Origin: Adiantum capillus-veneris | Lineage: Eukaryota > Streptophyta > Polypodiopsida > Polypodiales > Pteridaceae | Direction of reading: 5' to 3' | Assembly: GCA_014529385.2 (NCBI GenBank) | Contig: CM043952.1 | Coordinates: 67,471,870-67,535,869, forward strand | DNA: 64,000 nt | Shown here: in pieces, positions 45,610 through 54,882 of the stretch | Layout: each line of letters begins with the position of its first letter | Numbering within the stretch: the first letter of the stretch is position 1 | The notes under the pieces: generated by a model | The model's input: the letters and a program-made list of their open reading frames with translations, nothing else | Told to the model about the DNA's origin: nothing | Database searches by the model: none | Made by a program: the position numbers and the translations under genes

Positions 45610-45779
45610 TGAGAGCACCCTCTTCTCTTTTCTCTCTCTTCCCCCCTCTTCACGAGTCACCCACCTTGCTCTCCTATGCGTAATCTTGCAGGTAATGGTG
45701 GGTTGTGTATGCATCTCAAAGAAGGTCTCATTCGAGAAGTAGGCATAGATTAGAGGTTGAGGTTGTTGGGGCCTTTTAT

Positions 45780-45797
45780 GGGGGGGGGGGGGGGGGC
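45780..45797. repeat. poly-G run
   Basis: A G run of 17 bases. Assembly length is uncertain. Confidence 0.8.
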
Positions 45798-45958
45798 GTG
45801 TGCAAGCAGGCTGCAGAGGAGATTGTAGAAGGTTTTGACGAGGGAGGTCGGGAGGAGGCGGAGAGTCGGCTATAGGGGAGGAGGTGCGTAGGAGTCGTAG
45901 GTGAGCTAGGGGTAGTAGAGTTATGGGGAATAGTCTGTTGGCCGATCGCCTTCGACGG

Positions 45959-46010
<52 letters not shown>
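45959..46010. repeat. CT microsatellite
   Basis: About 26 CT units in GC-richer sequence. Confidence 0.95.
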
Positions 46011-46014
<4 letters not shown>

Positions 46015-46114
46015 CGCTGAGCGCTGTCTGTGACGTCGAGCTGCAGGCCACAATGGCCCGAGGAATCTGTTGCTGCCACATGGCCGAGGGGGACCGAAAT
46101 CCCTCCCCGCTTAT

Positions 46115-46395
46115 TAATAGCATAGATACTCATTTTAATAACTAAGTGATGGGGAGCCACAACACTAAGTAACACGGGCTCTTTAAGACCCTTGAGCGAC
46201 GGGATCAACAGCTGTTGGCCCCCGCGGGAGTCTTGAGGTGGATGGATGGCCCAACAAAAATGGGCATGCCCTTGCGACCACATGTTTTGAACCCAAGACC
46301 TCCCACGCGCAAGGCTGATGGCGTAACCACTTTGCCCGCGCAAGGTTGATGGTGTAACCACCTCGCCCGCGCGCATCACGTGACATTGGTGGCAA
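46115..46395 (-). mobile_element. candidate tRNA-derived SINE with a doubled A box
   Basis: On the minus strand two A-box-like motifs occur, GGGCGAGGTGG (46358-46368) and GGGCAAAGTGG (46327-46337), each followed by TTAC(A/G)CCATC and AACCTTGCGCG or AGCCTTGCGCG. A B-box-like GGGTTCAAAAC lies at 46284-46294. The second A box and B box are about 33 bp apart, the tRNA spacing. The ~170 bp tail runs through GGGCCATCCATCCACC and ends in AT-rich sequence near 46115. This is the plan of plant SINEs with a tRNA-like pol III head. I cannot place a target duplication, so borders are approximate. Confidence 0.5.
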
Positions 46396-46749
46396 ACATA
46401 ACCTTTAAAAGTAAACTTGGATATCCACCTTCCCTTCTCCTAGTTTACCCTTCGTCGATCGGATGGTGTTGTGCATCTTGTGATTCTTGCCTATAGTTCC
46501 CCATCGTGGATCCGATGGCTGGGGTTTCATTGAAGACCCTGCGTTACTTAGTCGTGAGGATGGGGAACTGATGAACGGATTTTACTTGATTTAGTTGAGT
46601 AGGGAAATTATTAAATTTTGAGGCGGGCATTGAAAGTTTCGTGATTTGACTTTTTTTTATTGATTTCTTTTTTATAAAACCAATGTCGGTATAAGTAAGG
46701 TCTCGCCTTCATCAGGAGAGCACCCCGGGTTGTCATCGTCACTCTTATA

Positions 46750-46864
46750 TGTTGTTTTGCTCGCTAGGGTTTCTTGAGGCTCTCGATTTTCTGCTGTGCA
46801 TGAAGCTGGCCACCATCGCGGAAATGCTCGCAGTTGTCCTAAGAAATTAAAGACACGAATTCAG
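46750..46864 (+). other. putative 5' untranslated exon of the CUE-domain gene
   Basis: Sequence before a good splice donor (TTCAG then GTACTT, intron from 46865). The matching acceptor is TTCTTCCAG at 46989-46997, after a T-rich tract. The next exon starts at 46998, just before the start codon. The exon start is not known. Confidence 0.4.
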
Positions 46865-47007
46865 GTACTTTGGCTTTGATGTTCTGCTGTTATTTTCGTA
46901 ACTGGGTGGCACCGTGGCTTGCTTTTTTCTTCTTGGGTCCGTTCAGGCGTTGCGCGTTTTTATTTGTTTTCTCTTTTACAAGGTTTGCTTCTTCCAGGGC
47001 TTTCTGA

Positions 47008-47432
47008 ATGGATTGCGATGTAGGCACGCTTGTTGATCTTCTTCGTGAGGCATTCCCAAAGGTATGTTGCAAGCTACTGCATAATTCAAAATTATAGAAT
47101 TCGTTTCGTTGAATCTCATGGGGTTTTCTTCTGAATGACATTCTCTGTGGTAGATTGACGCAAGAATAATTAAAGCTACTGCTTTGGAGCATGGAGATGA
47201 TGTCAATTCAGCATTGGCCTTTCTTAGTAGTATCATTGACGACGATGATGAGCAAGAGAATGCTTCACCTGATAGTGGTGAGTCAGTAGAGTTATCCGGA
47301 AGTTCGACCAGAGAGCTCAATGGATTCATTGGCTCCGTTACAAGAACTGCTGCCCCAGAGCTGTCAAACAGCATTAGCCAAATCTCTCTTGCATCGCTTG
47401 AGGAGATTGTTGAAGATGCAAAAAATGATAAA
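47008..47432 (+). CDS. CUE-domain protein, first two coding exons (partial host gene)
   Basis: Exon 1 47008-47061, intron 47062-47153 (AAG then GTATGT; TAG acceptor), exon 2 47154-47432, then donor GTGAGT. The ATG is fixed by an in-frame TGA directly before it. The spliced reading starts MDCDVGTLVDLLREAFPK and continues IDARIIKATALEHGDDVN and SALAFLSSII. This is a CUE fold: the FP pair in the first helix and the dileucine-like LAFL end are the ubiquitin-contact positions in the family. An acidic DDDDEQE stretch and a Ser-rich region follow, ending LEEIVEDAKNDK. CUE proteins bind mono-ubiquitin. No further exon is found downstream; sequence from about 47760 is minus-strand retroelement. The gene is either truncated or continues after large intronic insertions. 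Confidence 0.7.
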
Positions 47433-47760
47433 GTGAGTTTCCTTTTCTTCTGAATTAGTTTTCTTGGTAATGTTCTTGCGTAGGCCACAAACTTATGCGC
47501 ATGTATATCTATGTATATGTATATGGCTTTACATATGTATTCACACACGCACATGCATTCAGGTGTATATGTGTATGTATATGGATTTATATATGTATCC
47601 ACACACATGCATACATATAGACATTCTTACATGTGTATTTTCTATGAAAATTGTGGTTACTACTCTCTTTCATGAACTAATTAACTTTTTGTTCAAGATC
47701 ATCGTCAAACCTTCCTTGCAAGTACAGTTTTTACTTTTTTGCACTCGACTTTGCTGTTGA
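47433..47760 (+). other. start of intron 2 of the CUE gene
   Basis: AT-rich, with tandem-like TATGTATATGG wording at 47510-47620. No acceptor with a plausible following exon is seen before retroelement sequence begins near 47760. Confidence 0.5.
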
Positions 47761-48050
47761 CTTGAAAGGTGAGTGGACGACGTTTCGCCATTGAGAGTGA
47801 ACGTCGTCAAGCAAGTGATTCTTTAGGTACTTTACGTTCTTCGGGTCCTTGGAGTACTTGATCATTTGTTTGACACATGTGTCAGCTTGTAGTTGATGTC
47901 GTCGAGATCGTCCACGGGAGACTTGCCCCAATCTTCTTCTGTCAAAAGGAGGCTTGCTCTCCTTGGACTCTTCGTTGGTACCCTGCGTTCCTTCGCTAGG
48001 ATTGGAGCGCTCTCCATCTTCTCGGAGTCGGGTTGTCGGTAGATTGATAG
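47760..48050 (-). pseudogene. 5' end of a retrotransposon gag, frameshifted fragment
   Basis: On the minus strand from 48023 one frame reads MESAPILAKERRVPTKSPRR and WGKSPVDDLDDINYKLTHVS. Another frame then carries on with QMIKYSKDPKNVKYLKNHLL and DDVHSQWRNVV. Position just downstream of an LTR-like block suggests the amino end of a gag. It ends abruptly near 47760 against the CUE-gene intron. The exact superfamily cannot be told. Confidence 0.45.
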
Positions 48051-48480
48051 CATTGTAATATGCTTGGACACTCCCAAGCAAGAAATCAATAGCAACACAC
48101 GTGAGTACTTTTAAGAACATAACTTGAAAAGAGAGAGAGAGAGGAGGAGAGTCAACACGAAGTGGCGGAGTTCCGTTGCTAGATGCATTGGCCCCAAAGT
48201 TTGGCACCCCTTTCGGTACTTCTTTCTTTATTGCTTCAGAAAGGTACAATAGCGGAGGATCATCTCTCTTGCGATGCTCCCAAGCTAATTTGCTAGGTCA
48301 GAGGCCTTGACATTTCATAAATAGGTTTACAAGAGGCCCTAAAAACAGGCTCCCCCAAAAGTTGCAACCTCCAAAAGCTTTTACCTGCGAAAAGCTCACG
48401 TCCTTAGGGCTGCACAATTTGCGTACAGATAGCGACATGGCAATCTGTAATTTTCGGTAGAACTTTTGGGAAGCTATGCA
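48045..48480 (-). repeat. LTR-like block, minus orientation
   Basis: Read on the minus strand it has a TATA-like CCTATTTATGAAAT (near 48318-48331), then the R/U5 module GAAGTACCGAAAGGGG-TGCC-AAACTTTGGGGCCA (near 48189-48223), ending with GTCCAAGCATATTACA at about 48050. It resembles the blocks at 48515, 49565, 49789 and 51661. Target duplications were not found. Confidence 0.5.
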
Positions 48481-48500
48481 AGCTTTTGATTACCATTGGA

Positions 48501-48512
48501 GCTTTGATACCA
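48501..48512 (-). other. primer-binding-site-like sequence, tRNA-Met type
   Basis: Minus strand TGGTATCAAAGC, one base from the canonical site. It follows the end of the next LTR-like block (48515 upward), so a separate minus-oriented 5' LTR ends here. Confidence 0.6.
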
Positions 48513-48514
48513 TT

Positions 48515-48960
48515 CTAACGGGAGGGAATCACATGCCAACGGAAAAGAACAGACGAAACTACTTTTAAGTACTTCTTGAAAGAGATGCACGACACACGAG
48601 ACAGAGTGGCGGAGTTCCACCCCAACAGAGCACTGGCCCCAAGCTTCGGTGCCCCTTTCGGTATTTCTTTATCTTTATATTGCTTGAACACAGTACAACG
48701 GCGATGTCACGTATTTGCACCTTGTAGAAGCATACCAGATAGTGAGCCCTTGCCACATATTTAAAGGCCCTTGGCTTGAAAAGTAGTTTACATGAAAAGC
48801 TACAGGCTTAAAAGCATCTGGTCCTCAAAAGCTAGCTTGAGCGGGACCGTCCGTACAATCTGTCACGTCATCAATAGGTAGCGCAATCCGCGAAAGTCTA
48901 TAGCCTGCCCATCATCAGCTTAAATTGCGGGCGTCCGTACAACGACCACGTCAGCATGTT
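48515..48960 (-). repeat. LTR-like block, minus orientation, next to a primer site
   Basis: On the minus strand: a TATA-like GCCTTTAAATATG (near 48757-48770), the R/U5 module AAATACCGAAAGGGG (near 48652), GCTTGGGGCCAG, and an end abutting the primer site at 48501-48512. The upstream limit is uncertain. Confidence 0.5.
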
Positions 48961-49056
48961 TTTATTGAAGAGCTTGGGTGTGTGTGTTGGTCTTGCTTTA
49001 TTTGAATATCTTATGTTACTAGGGCCCATCGGATAGGGTCCCATAAGTTGGTAAAG

Positions 49057-49208
49057 ACCATAGTTACCAGGAACGGGAACGCGGAATAAAATGCCATTCC
49101 TTGTTACGGGTACTCACGTTTGAAACACGGAACGGGGATTCGGAACAGGAACTTGGAATGGGAACGGGGAACGGAGACCTGAAAACGGCCATTCCCTGTT
49201 ACTATGGT
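49057..49208. mobile_element. MITE-like foldback element
   Basis: 152 bp with imperfect terminal inverted repeats: ACCATAGTTACCAGGAACGG at the left, complement of the right end ACCATAGTAACAGGGAATGG. It is flanked by AAAG on both sides (49053-49056, 49209-49212), a candidate 4 bp target duplication. The interior is made of GGAACGGGAAC-like repeats. No coding capacity. The superfamily is not assigned. Confidence 0.55.
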
Positions 49209-49335
49209 AAAGACTCCTATTTAAAGGTTTGCCCGCACCTAATCGAGCCTAACCCACCGGGTCTTCAGTGGCTTCACGCATCAGCAGTTTGTGACATAAT
49301 AGTAATGCCAATTGGTTTAGAGAGAAATGGAAAGA

Positions 49336-49385
49336 GTGAGAAGATCGACACAGTACTATGGACCAGAAGATGGGTGGCCCCCCAT
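49336..49385 (-). repeat. U5-like block related to the chromovirus LTR
   Basis: Minus strand GAGTATTCTTATGGGGGGCC followed by CCCATCTTCTGGTCCATAG and TACTGTGTCGATCTTCTC. Nearly the same words end the chromovirus LTR at 54945-55020. Confidence 0.7.
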
Positions 49386-49438
49386 AAGAGTATTCTTGAA
49401 ACCGGCCCGAAGGGCGGTAGACTTTGGCTTTCACCCGA

Positions 49439-49900
49439 AACTTTACTGTAGATTTTAGGACACAGAGAAACTTTGCAAATAAAAACCTGTAACGGGAGTT
49501 GACACTTCAAACACACACGGCTTGGAAGCTAGAGCGCTACCAAGCAGACGTCGACAACCTGTTGGCCCCAAAGACTGGCGCCCCTTGCAATATTTGTTTA
49601 TTGTATTCAAAGAGGGAATAAAACCTGAGATTTCCTACGAGCTGTCCCGCATAATCCGAGCTTAAAAAGACCCGTTCTGGTCCGACCAGAACTTTACTGT
49701 AGACTTTAGAACACAGAGAAACTTTGCAAATAAAAACCACATGGCTTGGAAGCTAGAGCGCTACCAAGCAGACGCCGACAACTTGTTGGCCCCAAAGATT
49801 GGTGCCCCTTTCGGTATTTCTTTATTGTATTCAAAGAGGGAATAAAACCTGAGTTTTGCTACAAGCTGTCCCGCATAATCCGAGCTGAAAAAGATGTTTT
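49439..49900. repeat. tandem duplication, ~251 bp unit with an R/U5 module
   Basis: The unit starting AACTTTACTGTAGA at 49439 repeats from 49690. Both contain CAGAGAAACTTTGC, GGCTTGGAAGCTAGAGCG, TTGGCCCCAAAGA, GGGAATAAAACCTGAG and CTGTCCCGCATAATCCG in the same order. The second copy lacks about 26 bp. The repeated R/U5 module suggests duplicated LTR pieces. Confidence 0.8.
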
Positions 49901-50470
49901 GGTCCAATTTCAGTAGCATAACCATACTAGGAAACTTCGCAGACAAAATTCCCAAGCATTGGATGACTTTCCCGGCGCATACGAGCACTTTTCCAAACCT
50001 GACAAGAATCTGCAGCATGTTGAATTCGCTGTTTTCTGCCTTGAAAATGCACCAGATCGCATGTACAACGATCCCCACGCTTCCCCGGACCTCCTGGGGG
50101 TATTAGGGATTGATTAGGGCCAAAACCCTAAACCTGCAAATTTACTCAGCAGGCTGTATTCCCTGTTTTGGGCTCCGTTTCGTGTGCTAGTCGCATCTGT
50201 AGCAAGGCCTCAAGCTCCCTCAAGTGTAGGGCTACTTGCCCTTTGAATCGGACGAGATTTCTCGCGTGAAATCTCTCCGAATTCACTTGTACCGGTGGGG
50301 GGATTAGCAACTAGCTAATCGAGTACGTGTGCAAGAGGCTCTTGCCTCAGCAATCGCGCATGCACCCACACAACTGTACATACAGATGAAAAGCCCTCGA
50401 GTGGGGCATCACGTTTCTGTATTCAAAGGGGGAGAGAGATGCACGAGAGCGGAATTATCACAAACGGGAG
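49863..50470. repeat. dispersed repeat, copy 1
   Basis: Shares ordered blocks with 63013-63620: AATTTC-GTAGCATAAC, CCCTAAACCTGCA, CAGGCTGTA followed by CTGTTTTGG, GGGGGATTAGCAA-TAGCTAATC, CTCTTGCCT-GCAA-CGCGCAT and AAAGGGG-AGAGAGAT. Diverged, with indels. Probably two old LTR or internal pieces of the same family. Confidence 0.7.
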
Positions 50471-50569
50471 CGCATAACAATATAAATATACTTGGAACTT
50501 GGATAAATAGAATTTATTACTTAATACCGAAGCCAGAGGATATTGAGAGATAGAGAGAGAGTGAGAGAG

Positions 50570-50650
50570 AGAGAATGAGAAGATTGACATAGTACTGGGG
50601 ACTAGAAGATGGGCTGGTCCCCCTCCGTAATAGTATCTTTATTACTGAGG
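50570..50650 (-). repeat. second U5-like block related to the chromovirus LTR
   Basis: Minus strand GGGGGACCAGCCCATCTTCT, AGTCCCCAGTACTATGTCAA and TCTTCTC. The upstream AATAAAGATACTATTACGG carries a poly(A) signal as in the chromovirus LTR. Confidence 0.7.
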
Positions 50651-51170
50651 AGAAGTCTATACAAGCACTTGAACGAACGTATTACCACGTTTGTTCTAGG
50701 ATAAGATTTGATGGTTTGTGGAAGCCTTAGCTTCCGATTCCTAGGGCAGAACCTTATTCCAAGGAGTTTTTGTTCCTTATTCCAAATCCTCGAGAACCAA
50801 GGTTCTCGCGTCTAGATCTCACCTCCAGACTTAGGGTATGGTATCTCTTCAACTCTTTCCCGACTCCGTTCCCAGAGTTCTCTTCTTGCAGAACAACTCT
50901 GCTTTCTCGGACACGAAGTCTTGCCTCAAGTTCCTGATCCCAACTCGAGAGTCTTATCACTCTCAGATTTGTGAATCTACTTCCCAATCTCAAGTATGAA
51001 ACCCTTGGGCTGATCTGGCTCTAGTTCCTTAGAGCGCTTTTCTCCTTCAGAGGCTCGTGCCTTCCTCTGTTCCTACTCCCTCACGAAGATGAAGTACACC
51101 TGCAATCAAATACTTAGAGATCATAACATGAAAATCATTACCTTTACGAACTCAACGCTCGAATTGCAAC

Positions 51171-51641
51171 TTGGTTCTCGAAAAGCAATTCCCCGGAAGA
51201 GATCTCTGCATAGAGAAACGTGTCCTTCCAATCCTGCCCACTTCAGAGGTGTGTTCTTGGGTTCCTTTTCGTAAATCAGCCCCGTCCTCGTTGTTTATGG
51301 GCCGAAAGCAGAGAATAACAACAACTTGCCATGATGGAAACTCTCTCTGTAAGCACTTCTTTGCTATGGAACTTGCGCACTGGGTCTTGGTGTCATTTGG
51401 TACACTCGGGGCAGCCATGGGACTCGCCGGCGGCATCATCTTCACCATTGAAATTTGCAGCAGCACCTCCTTTCACCTAGCGCTGGCTGTTTCTGTTGTC
51501 TTCTTCGCGACAGAGCTCTACTCTCTAGCGTTGGCACATCCCTTCAGAGGGGGTGTTGGTATGGCTTTTATAAGCTGTTGGGACAGCTGTAACAGACTTG
51601 GACACTCCAAGTCAAGAATCAATCGCGACAGCACCAAATAA
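51171..51641 (+). CDS. hypothetical ORF with two hydrophobic segments
   Basis: 156-codon open frame, GC-richer than its neighbours. It has two likely membrane segments: WVLVSFGTLGAAMGLAGGII (about residues 72-91) and FHLALAVSVVFFATELYSLA (about residues 102-121). No family is recognised. It lies among LTR fragments, has no visible promoter context and the start is arbitrary. It may be a captured gene piece or chance. Confidence 0.2.
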   Translation: MVLEKQFPGRDLCIEKRVLPILPTSEVCSWVPFRKSAPSSLFMGRKQRITTTCHDGNSLCKHFFAMELAHWVLVSFGTLGAAMGLAGGIIFTIEICSSTSFHLALAVSVVFFATELYSLALAHPFRGGVGMAFISCWDSCNRLGHSKSRINRDSTK

Positions 51642-52090
51642 CCACTTCAAACAATTCGCAGATCACAATAGATTTGCACTGGCCCGGTGGAGTTCCGTGC
51701 CTAGAGATATTGGCCCCAAAGACTGGCGCCCCTTTCGGTATTTCTTTTTGTATTAATCAATTCAAAGTACAAGAGAGTGGCTTGGGATTCACTCTCAAAC
51801 TTTGCGTCTAGATGCTCTGAGAAGTGAGGCCCTCTCCACTAATGTAAAGGTTACAAGGGATGCTCAAAGCAGAGCCCCAAAAGCTTCAAATCAAAAGCAA
51901 CTGCTCTCTCTCTCTCACAGAGTCAAAACTTAAAAGCAAAAGCATTCTCTCTCTCTTTCTCATTGTATAGAGAAAAAGCAAGATTCGCGTCGCTCATCAT
52001 ATATATATTTTTTTAGCCTCCGCGATTTTCGGAAATTAGGGTTTTTGGCAGAAATTAGGGTTTGCGGGAATTTTAGGTTTTTTGGCAGTT
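51590..52090 (-). repeat. LTR-like copy A of a three-copy inverted structure
   Basis: Minus-oriented LTR-like block. From 51661: GATCACAATAGATTTGCACT, the R/U5 module near 51711, a TATA-side region ending GTAACCTTTACATTAG (minus strand), CT-rich sequence, then TTAGGG-type words (52034, 52060). Left border near 51590 (minus-strand end CAAGTCTGTTACA). Confidence 0.7.
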
Positions 52091-52127
52091 TTTTTTTTTT
52101 TTTTTTTTTTTGGGGGGGGATATTTTT

Positions 52128-52184
52128 GAGCGACGCAAATCTTAGCTTTTGGCCAGAAAAGCATAATTGCTTTTTATTGCTCTC

Positions 52185-52266
<82 letters not shown>

Positions 52267-52550
52267 TGCTTTTGCTTTCAGAAACTCTCTGTGAGAGAGG
52301 GAAAAGAGCTTTTGCTTTCAGGGCTTTTGATTTTGAAGCTTTTGGGGCTGTGCTTTTGGGCATCCCTTGTAACCTTTAAATAAGTGGTGAGGGCTTCACT
52401 TCTCAGAGCATCTGGACGCAGAGTCTGAGAGTGAAACCCTAGCCACTCTCTTGTACTTTGATTTGATTAATATAAAAAGAAATACCGAAAGGGGCGCCAG
52501 TCTTTGGGGCCAATATCTCTAGGCACGGAACTTTGCCGGGCCAGTGCAAA
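52128..52550 (+). repeat. LTR-like copy B, inverted relative to A and C
   Basis: Inverted version of copies A and C: GAGCGACGCAAATCTT, a GA microsatellite of about 40 units (52185-52263), GCTTTTGCTTTCAG, GTAACCTTTAAATAAG with a TATA-like core, AGAAATACCGAAAGGGGCG, and an end GGCCAGTGCAAA. It forms long inverted repeats with both neighbours. Confidence 0.85.
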
Positions 52551-52560
52551 ACAAGTCACA

Positions 52561-53020
52561 GATCACAATAGATTTGCACTGGCCCGGAGTTCCGTGCCTA
52601 GAGATATTGGCCCCAAAGATTGGCGCCCCTTTCGGTATTTCTTTTTGTATTAATCAATTCAAAGTACAAGAGAGTGGCTTGGGATTCACTCTCAGACTCT
52701 GCGTCGAGATGCTCTGAGAAGTGAGGCCCTCACCACTAATTTAAAGGTTACAAGGGATGCTCAAAAGCAAAGCCCCAAAAGCTTCAAATCAAAAGCAACT
52801 GCTCTCTCTCTCTCATAGAGTCAAAACTTGAAAGCAAAAGCATTCTCTCTCTTTCTCATTGCGTGGAGAAAAAGCAAGATTCGCATCGCTCATCATTAAA
52901 AAAAAAAAATATAAATATAAAAATATATATTTTAGCCTCCGCGATTTTCAGAAATTAGGATTTTTGGCAAAAATTAGGGTTTGTAGAAATTTTAGGGTTT
53001 TTTGGCAGAAATTAGGGTTT
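52561..53020 (-). repeat. LTR-like copy C, same orientation as A
   Basis: Begins GATCACAATAGATTTGCACT exactly 900 bp after copy A and follows it closely through the R/U5 module, TTTAAAGG TATA side, CT-rich block and TTAGGG-type words (52950-53012). Confidence 0.85.
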
Positions 53021-53550
53021 TTGATGTCCGCCACGTCATCACTTTGTGACAACAGCAGGAATGGCTGAATGGTTTCCTTCAACAATATCAGGCAAGGGGT
53101 GGCGCAGGCAGAGAAGAGAGAGATTGCGCCAATTGTAGAGAGCGAAGGGGGAGAAATCGCTGGCTTTTTTTGGCCAAAAGGGGGTGCCCAGCTTTACTGC
53201 TATTTTATTTATATCGTTGCTGCCCACTTATCAAGTGGGTGGCCGACCTCTTTTTTTAAAAAACTCAGTAAAACCTTATAAGCTGAAAGCAATGCTTCCA
53301 TAACACTTCCTAGGCGTCCTTGGATGCAACCACATGTGCAGATGCGATGCAGACATAGACTTCCTCGCGGGAAAGCATCTGCTTTCCCAAAAAGCAACCT
53401 GCTTTTTTAGAAAGCAACTCTTTTTTCATAGTTTCCTCTGAACCCATCTTCATTCAAGTGCTTGCTCATCCTTGTGCACAATTCTAACACAGTTTGGAAT
53501 TTCCTTCTGACTATGGATATTCCCTTTTCGATGCACCCGTCACCCACCTT
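53020..53550. other. gene-less stretch
   Basis: Contains no clear coding. From 53400 the complement has AAAGCAG-type words shared with the chromovirus LTR. Possibly 3' non-coding sequence of the older gypsy element. Confidence 0.35.
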
Positions 53551-53768
53551 GTGACGCATCAAGAATACCCATCACACCTAGTCCTTTCCTACTGAACTTA
53601 CGGTACAATCTCCTGCGCGATGCTCTCTGTTGTGCCAAAATCTGCTTAGATACCAAGATCTCATCAAGTTCATCGATTTCTGTCTGATCTTCCTGTGGCA
53701 GTCAGGCAATTTCAGCCTATAAGCAACATCGCTAATCTTACCAAGCACTTGAAAAGGACCATAGTAAC
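53550..53768 (-). pseudogene. older gypsy element, integrase C-terminal part
   Basis: On the minus strand, starting at the chromovirus insertion point, YYGPFQVLGKISDVAYRLKL is the conserved integrase C-terminal GPY/F block. After a frameshift it continues as DELDEILVSKQILAQQRAS and LYRKFSRKGLG. It joins directly, through the GTAAC duplication, to the integrase part at 61117-61871. Confidence 0.8.
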
Positions 53769-54396
53769 TGTTGCTAATTGGACTATTTTCTTATTTTTAA
53801 ATGATTAATTTCTTTTTCTAGGATATTTTGTTGTGTACACTAAGAACTGCTAAAAGATTGTAGCTACAGGAAATGCCATCAAGAACGGACAACTGTGATG
53901 TGTCATTTGATGGGTGACGGTAAACATCGTGAAGGAGTTTCCATAAGTTCGGTGGAAAGGGCCGGGTTACAAATGCCCCTGATGCGTCACATGATGGGTG
54001 ACGAGTGCAAGAAAGGGGGCATTCTGTAGGCTGAGGAGGAAATCCGAACTGAGTAAGAAAATACGCGTAAGAACGCAAGCACAAGAATAAAGATGGGTTC
54101 AAAGAAGCTTTTTACGAAAAGCAGGAACATTCGCGGGAGGGCAGATGCTTTCCCGCGAGGAATCTATGTCAGCATTGCATTTGTGCCGTGTTCTGCACCC
54201 GAGGACGCCTGGAATGTGTTCGTGTAGCATTGTTTTCACTAACTGAGTGAGTTTTTAAAGTTTAAACAAGTTCACACTTTATTTTATAAAGTGGCCAACC
54301 ACTTTTAAGTGATCGGTCCCTTTTATTAATAAAATAAAGCATCCCCAAAATCTTACGTAAAAAACCTACGCAAGCTGTACGGATGGGCTGAAAACA

Positions 54397-54428
<32 letters not shown>

Positions 54429-54523
54429 CTCTAGAAGCGCCAGAAACAACGATCTCTCTCTCCTCTCTCTAGAAGCGCTAGAGCTTTTGCTTTTGTGTCC
54501 TTTTTCCGCCGGGTGCACGGGCC

Positions 54524-54530
54524 TATAAAA
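54524..54530 (+). promoter_or_regulatory. chromovirus LTR TATA box
   Basis: TATAAAA in GGGCCTATAAAAAGGC, identical at 60550-60556 in the 3' LTR. About 410 bp upstream of the AATAAA signal. Confidence 0.75.
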
Positions 54531-54756
54531 AGGCAGCAAGCGTTACAGTTTTGCAAGAACTCAAGGAGCAGCAGAAATCCCAGCGCTGAGGATGCAAGTG
54601 TTGACGACGGAAATTTGCAAGTGTTCGTGTGACGACTGAGTACGGAGGTCGCTTTTCCGAGCAAGGAGCGACATGTATAATTTGTCGATACGCATTGCGA
54701 GTTGTTGCTTTGTGTGGTTTGTTTTGCAGGAATCTCCCTTCTTACGGGGAAGTCCC

Positions 54757-54882
54757 TCACGGGAAGTACGGCTTCACGCCTAAGTCCTTTACGGGAAAGT
54801 ACGGCTTCGCGCCTAAGTCCCTTACGGGAAAGTACGGCCTTGTGTCTAAGCCCTTTACAGGAAAGAACGACCTTCGGGTCTA
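54757..54882 (+). repeat. 33 bp tandem repeat inside the LTR, ~4 copies
   Basis: Units of the type GGGAAAGTACGGCTTCGCGC followed by CTAAGTCCCTTAC repeat about four times, the last diverged. The period is a multiple of three and one frame reads TGKYGFAPKSL repeatedly. The same array is in the 3' LTR at 60789-60911. Confidence 0.9.

Noticed and set aside
46321-46380. Possible functional tRNA gene
   Set aside because: A and B boxes are present, but no acceptor-stem pairing is evident and the head is duplicated and followed by a long tail, so a SINE is the better reading.
47464-47760. 98-codon ORF directly after CUE exon 2
   Set aside because: It lies in AT-rich intron with TATGTATATG repeats; composition (Cys, Ile, Tyr, Met runs) reflects the repeat.
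52045-52383. 112-codon ORF with Phe and Arg-Glu runs
   Set aside because: Runs through poly-T, poly-G and GA tracts inside an LTR-like copy.
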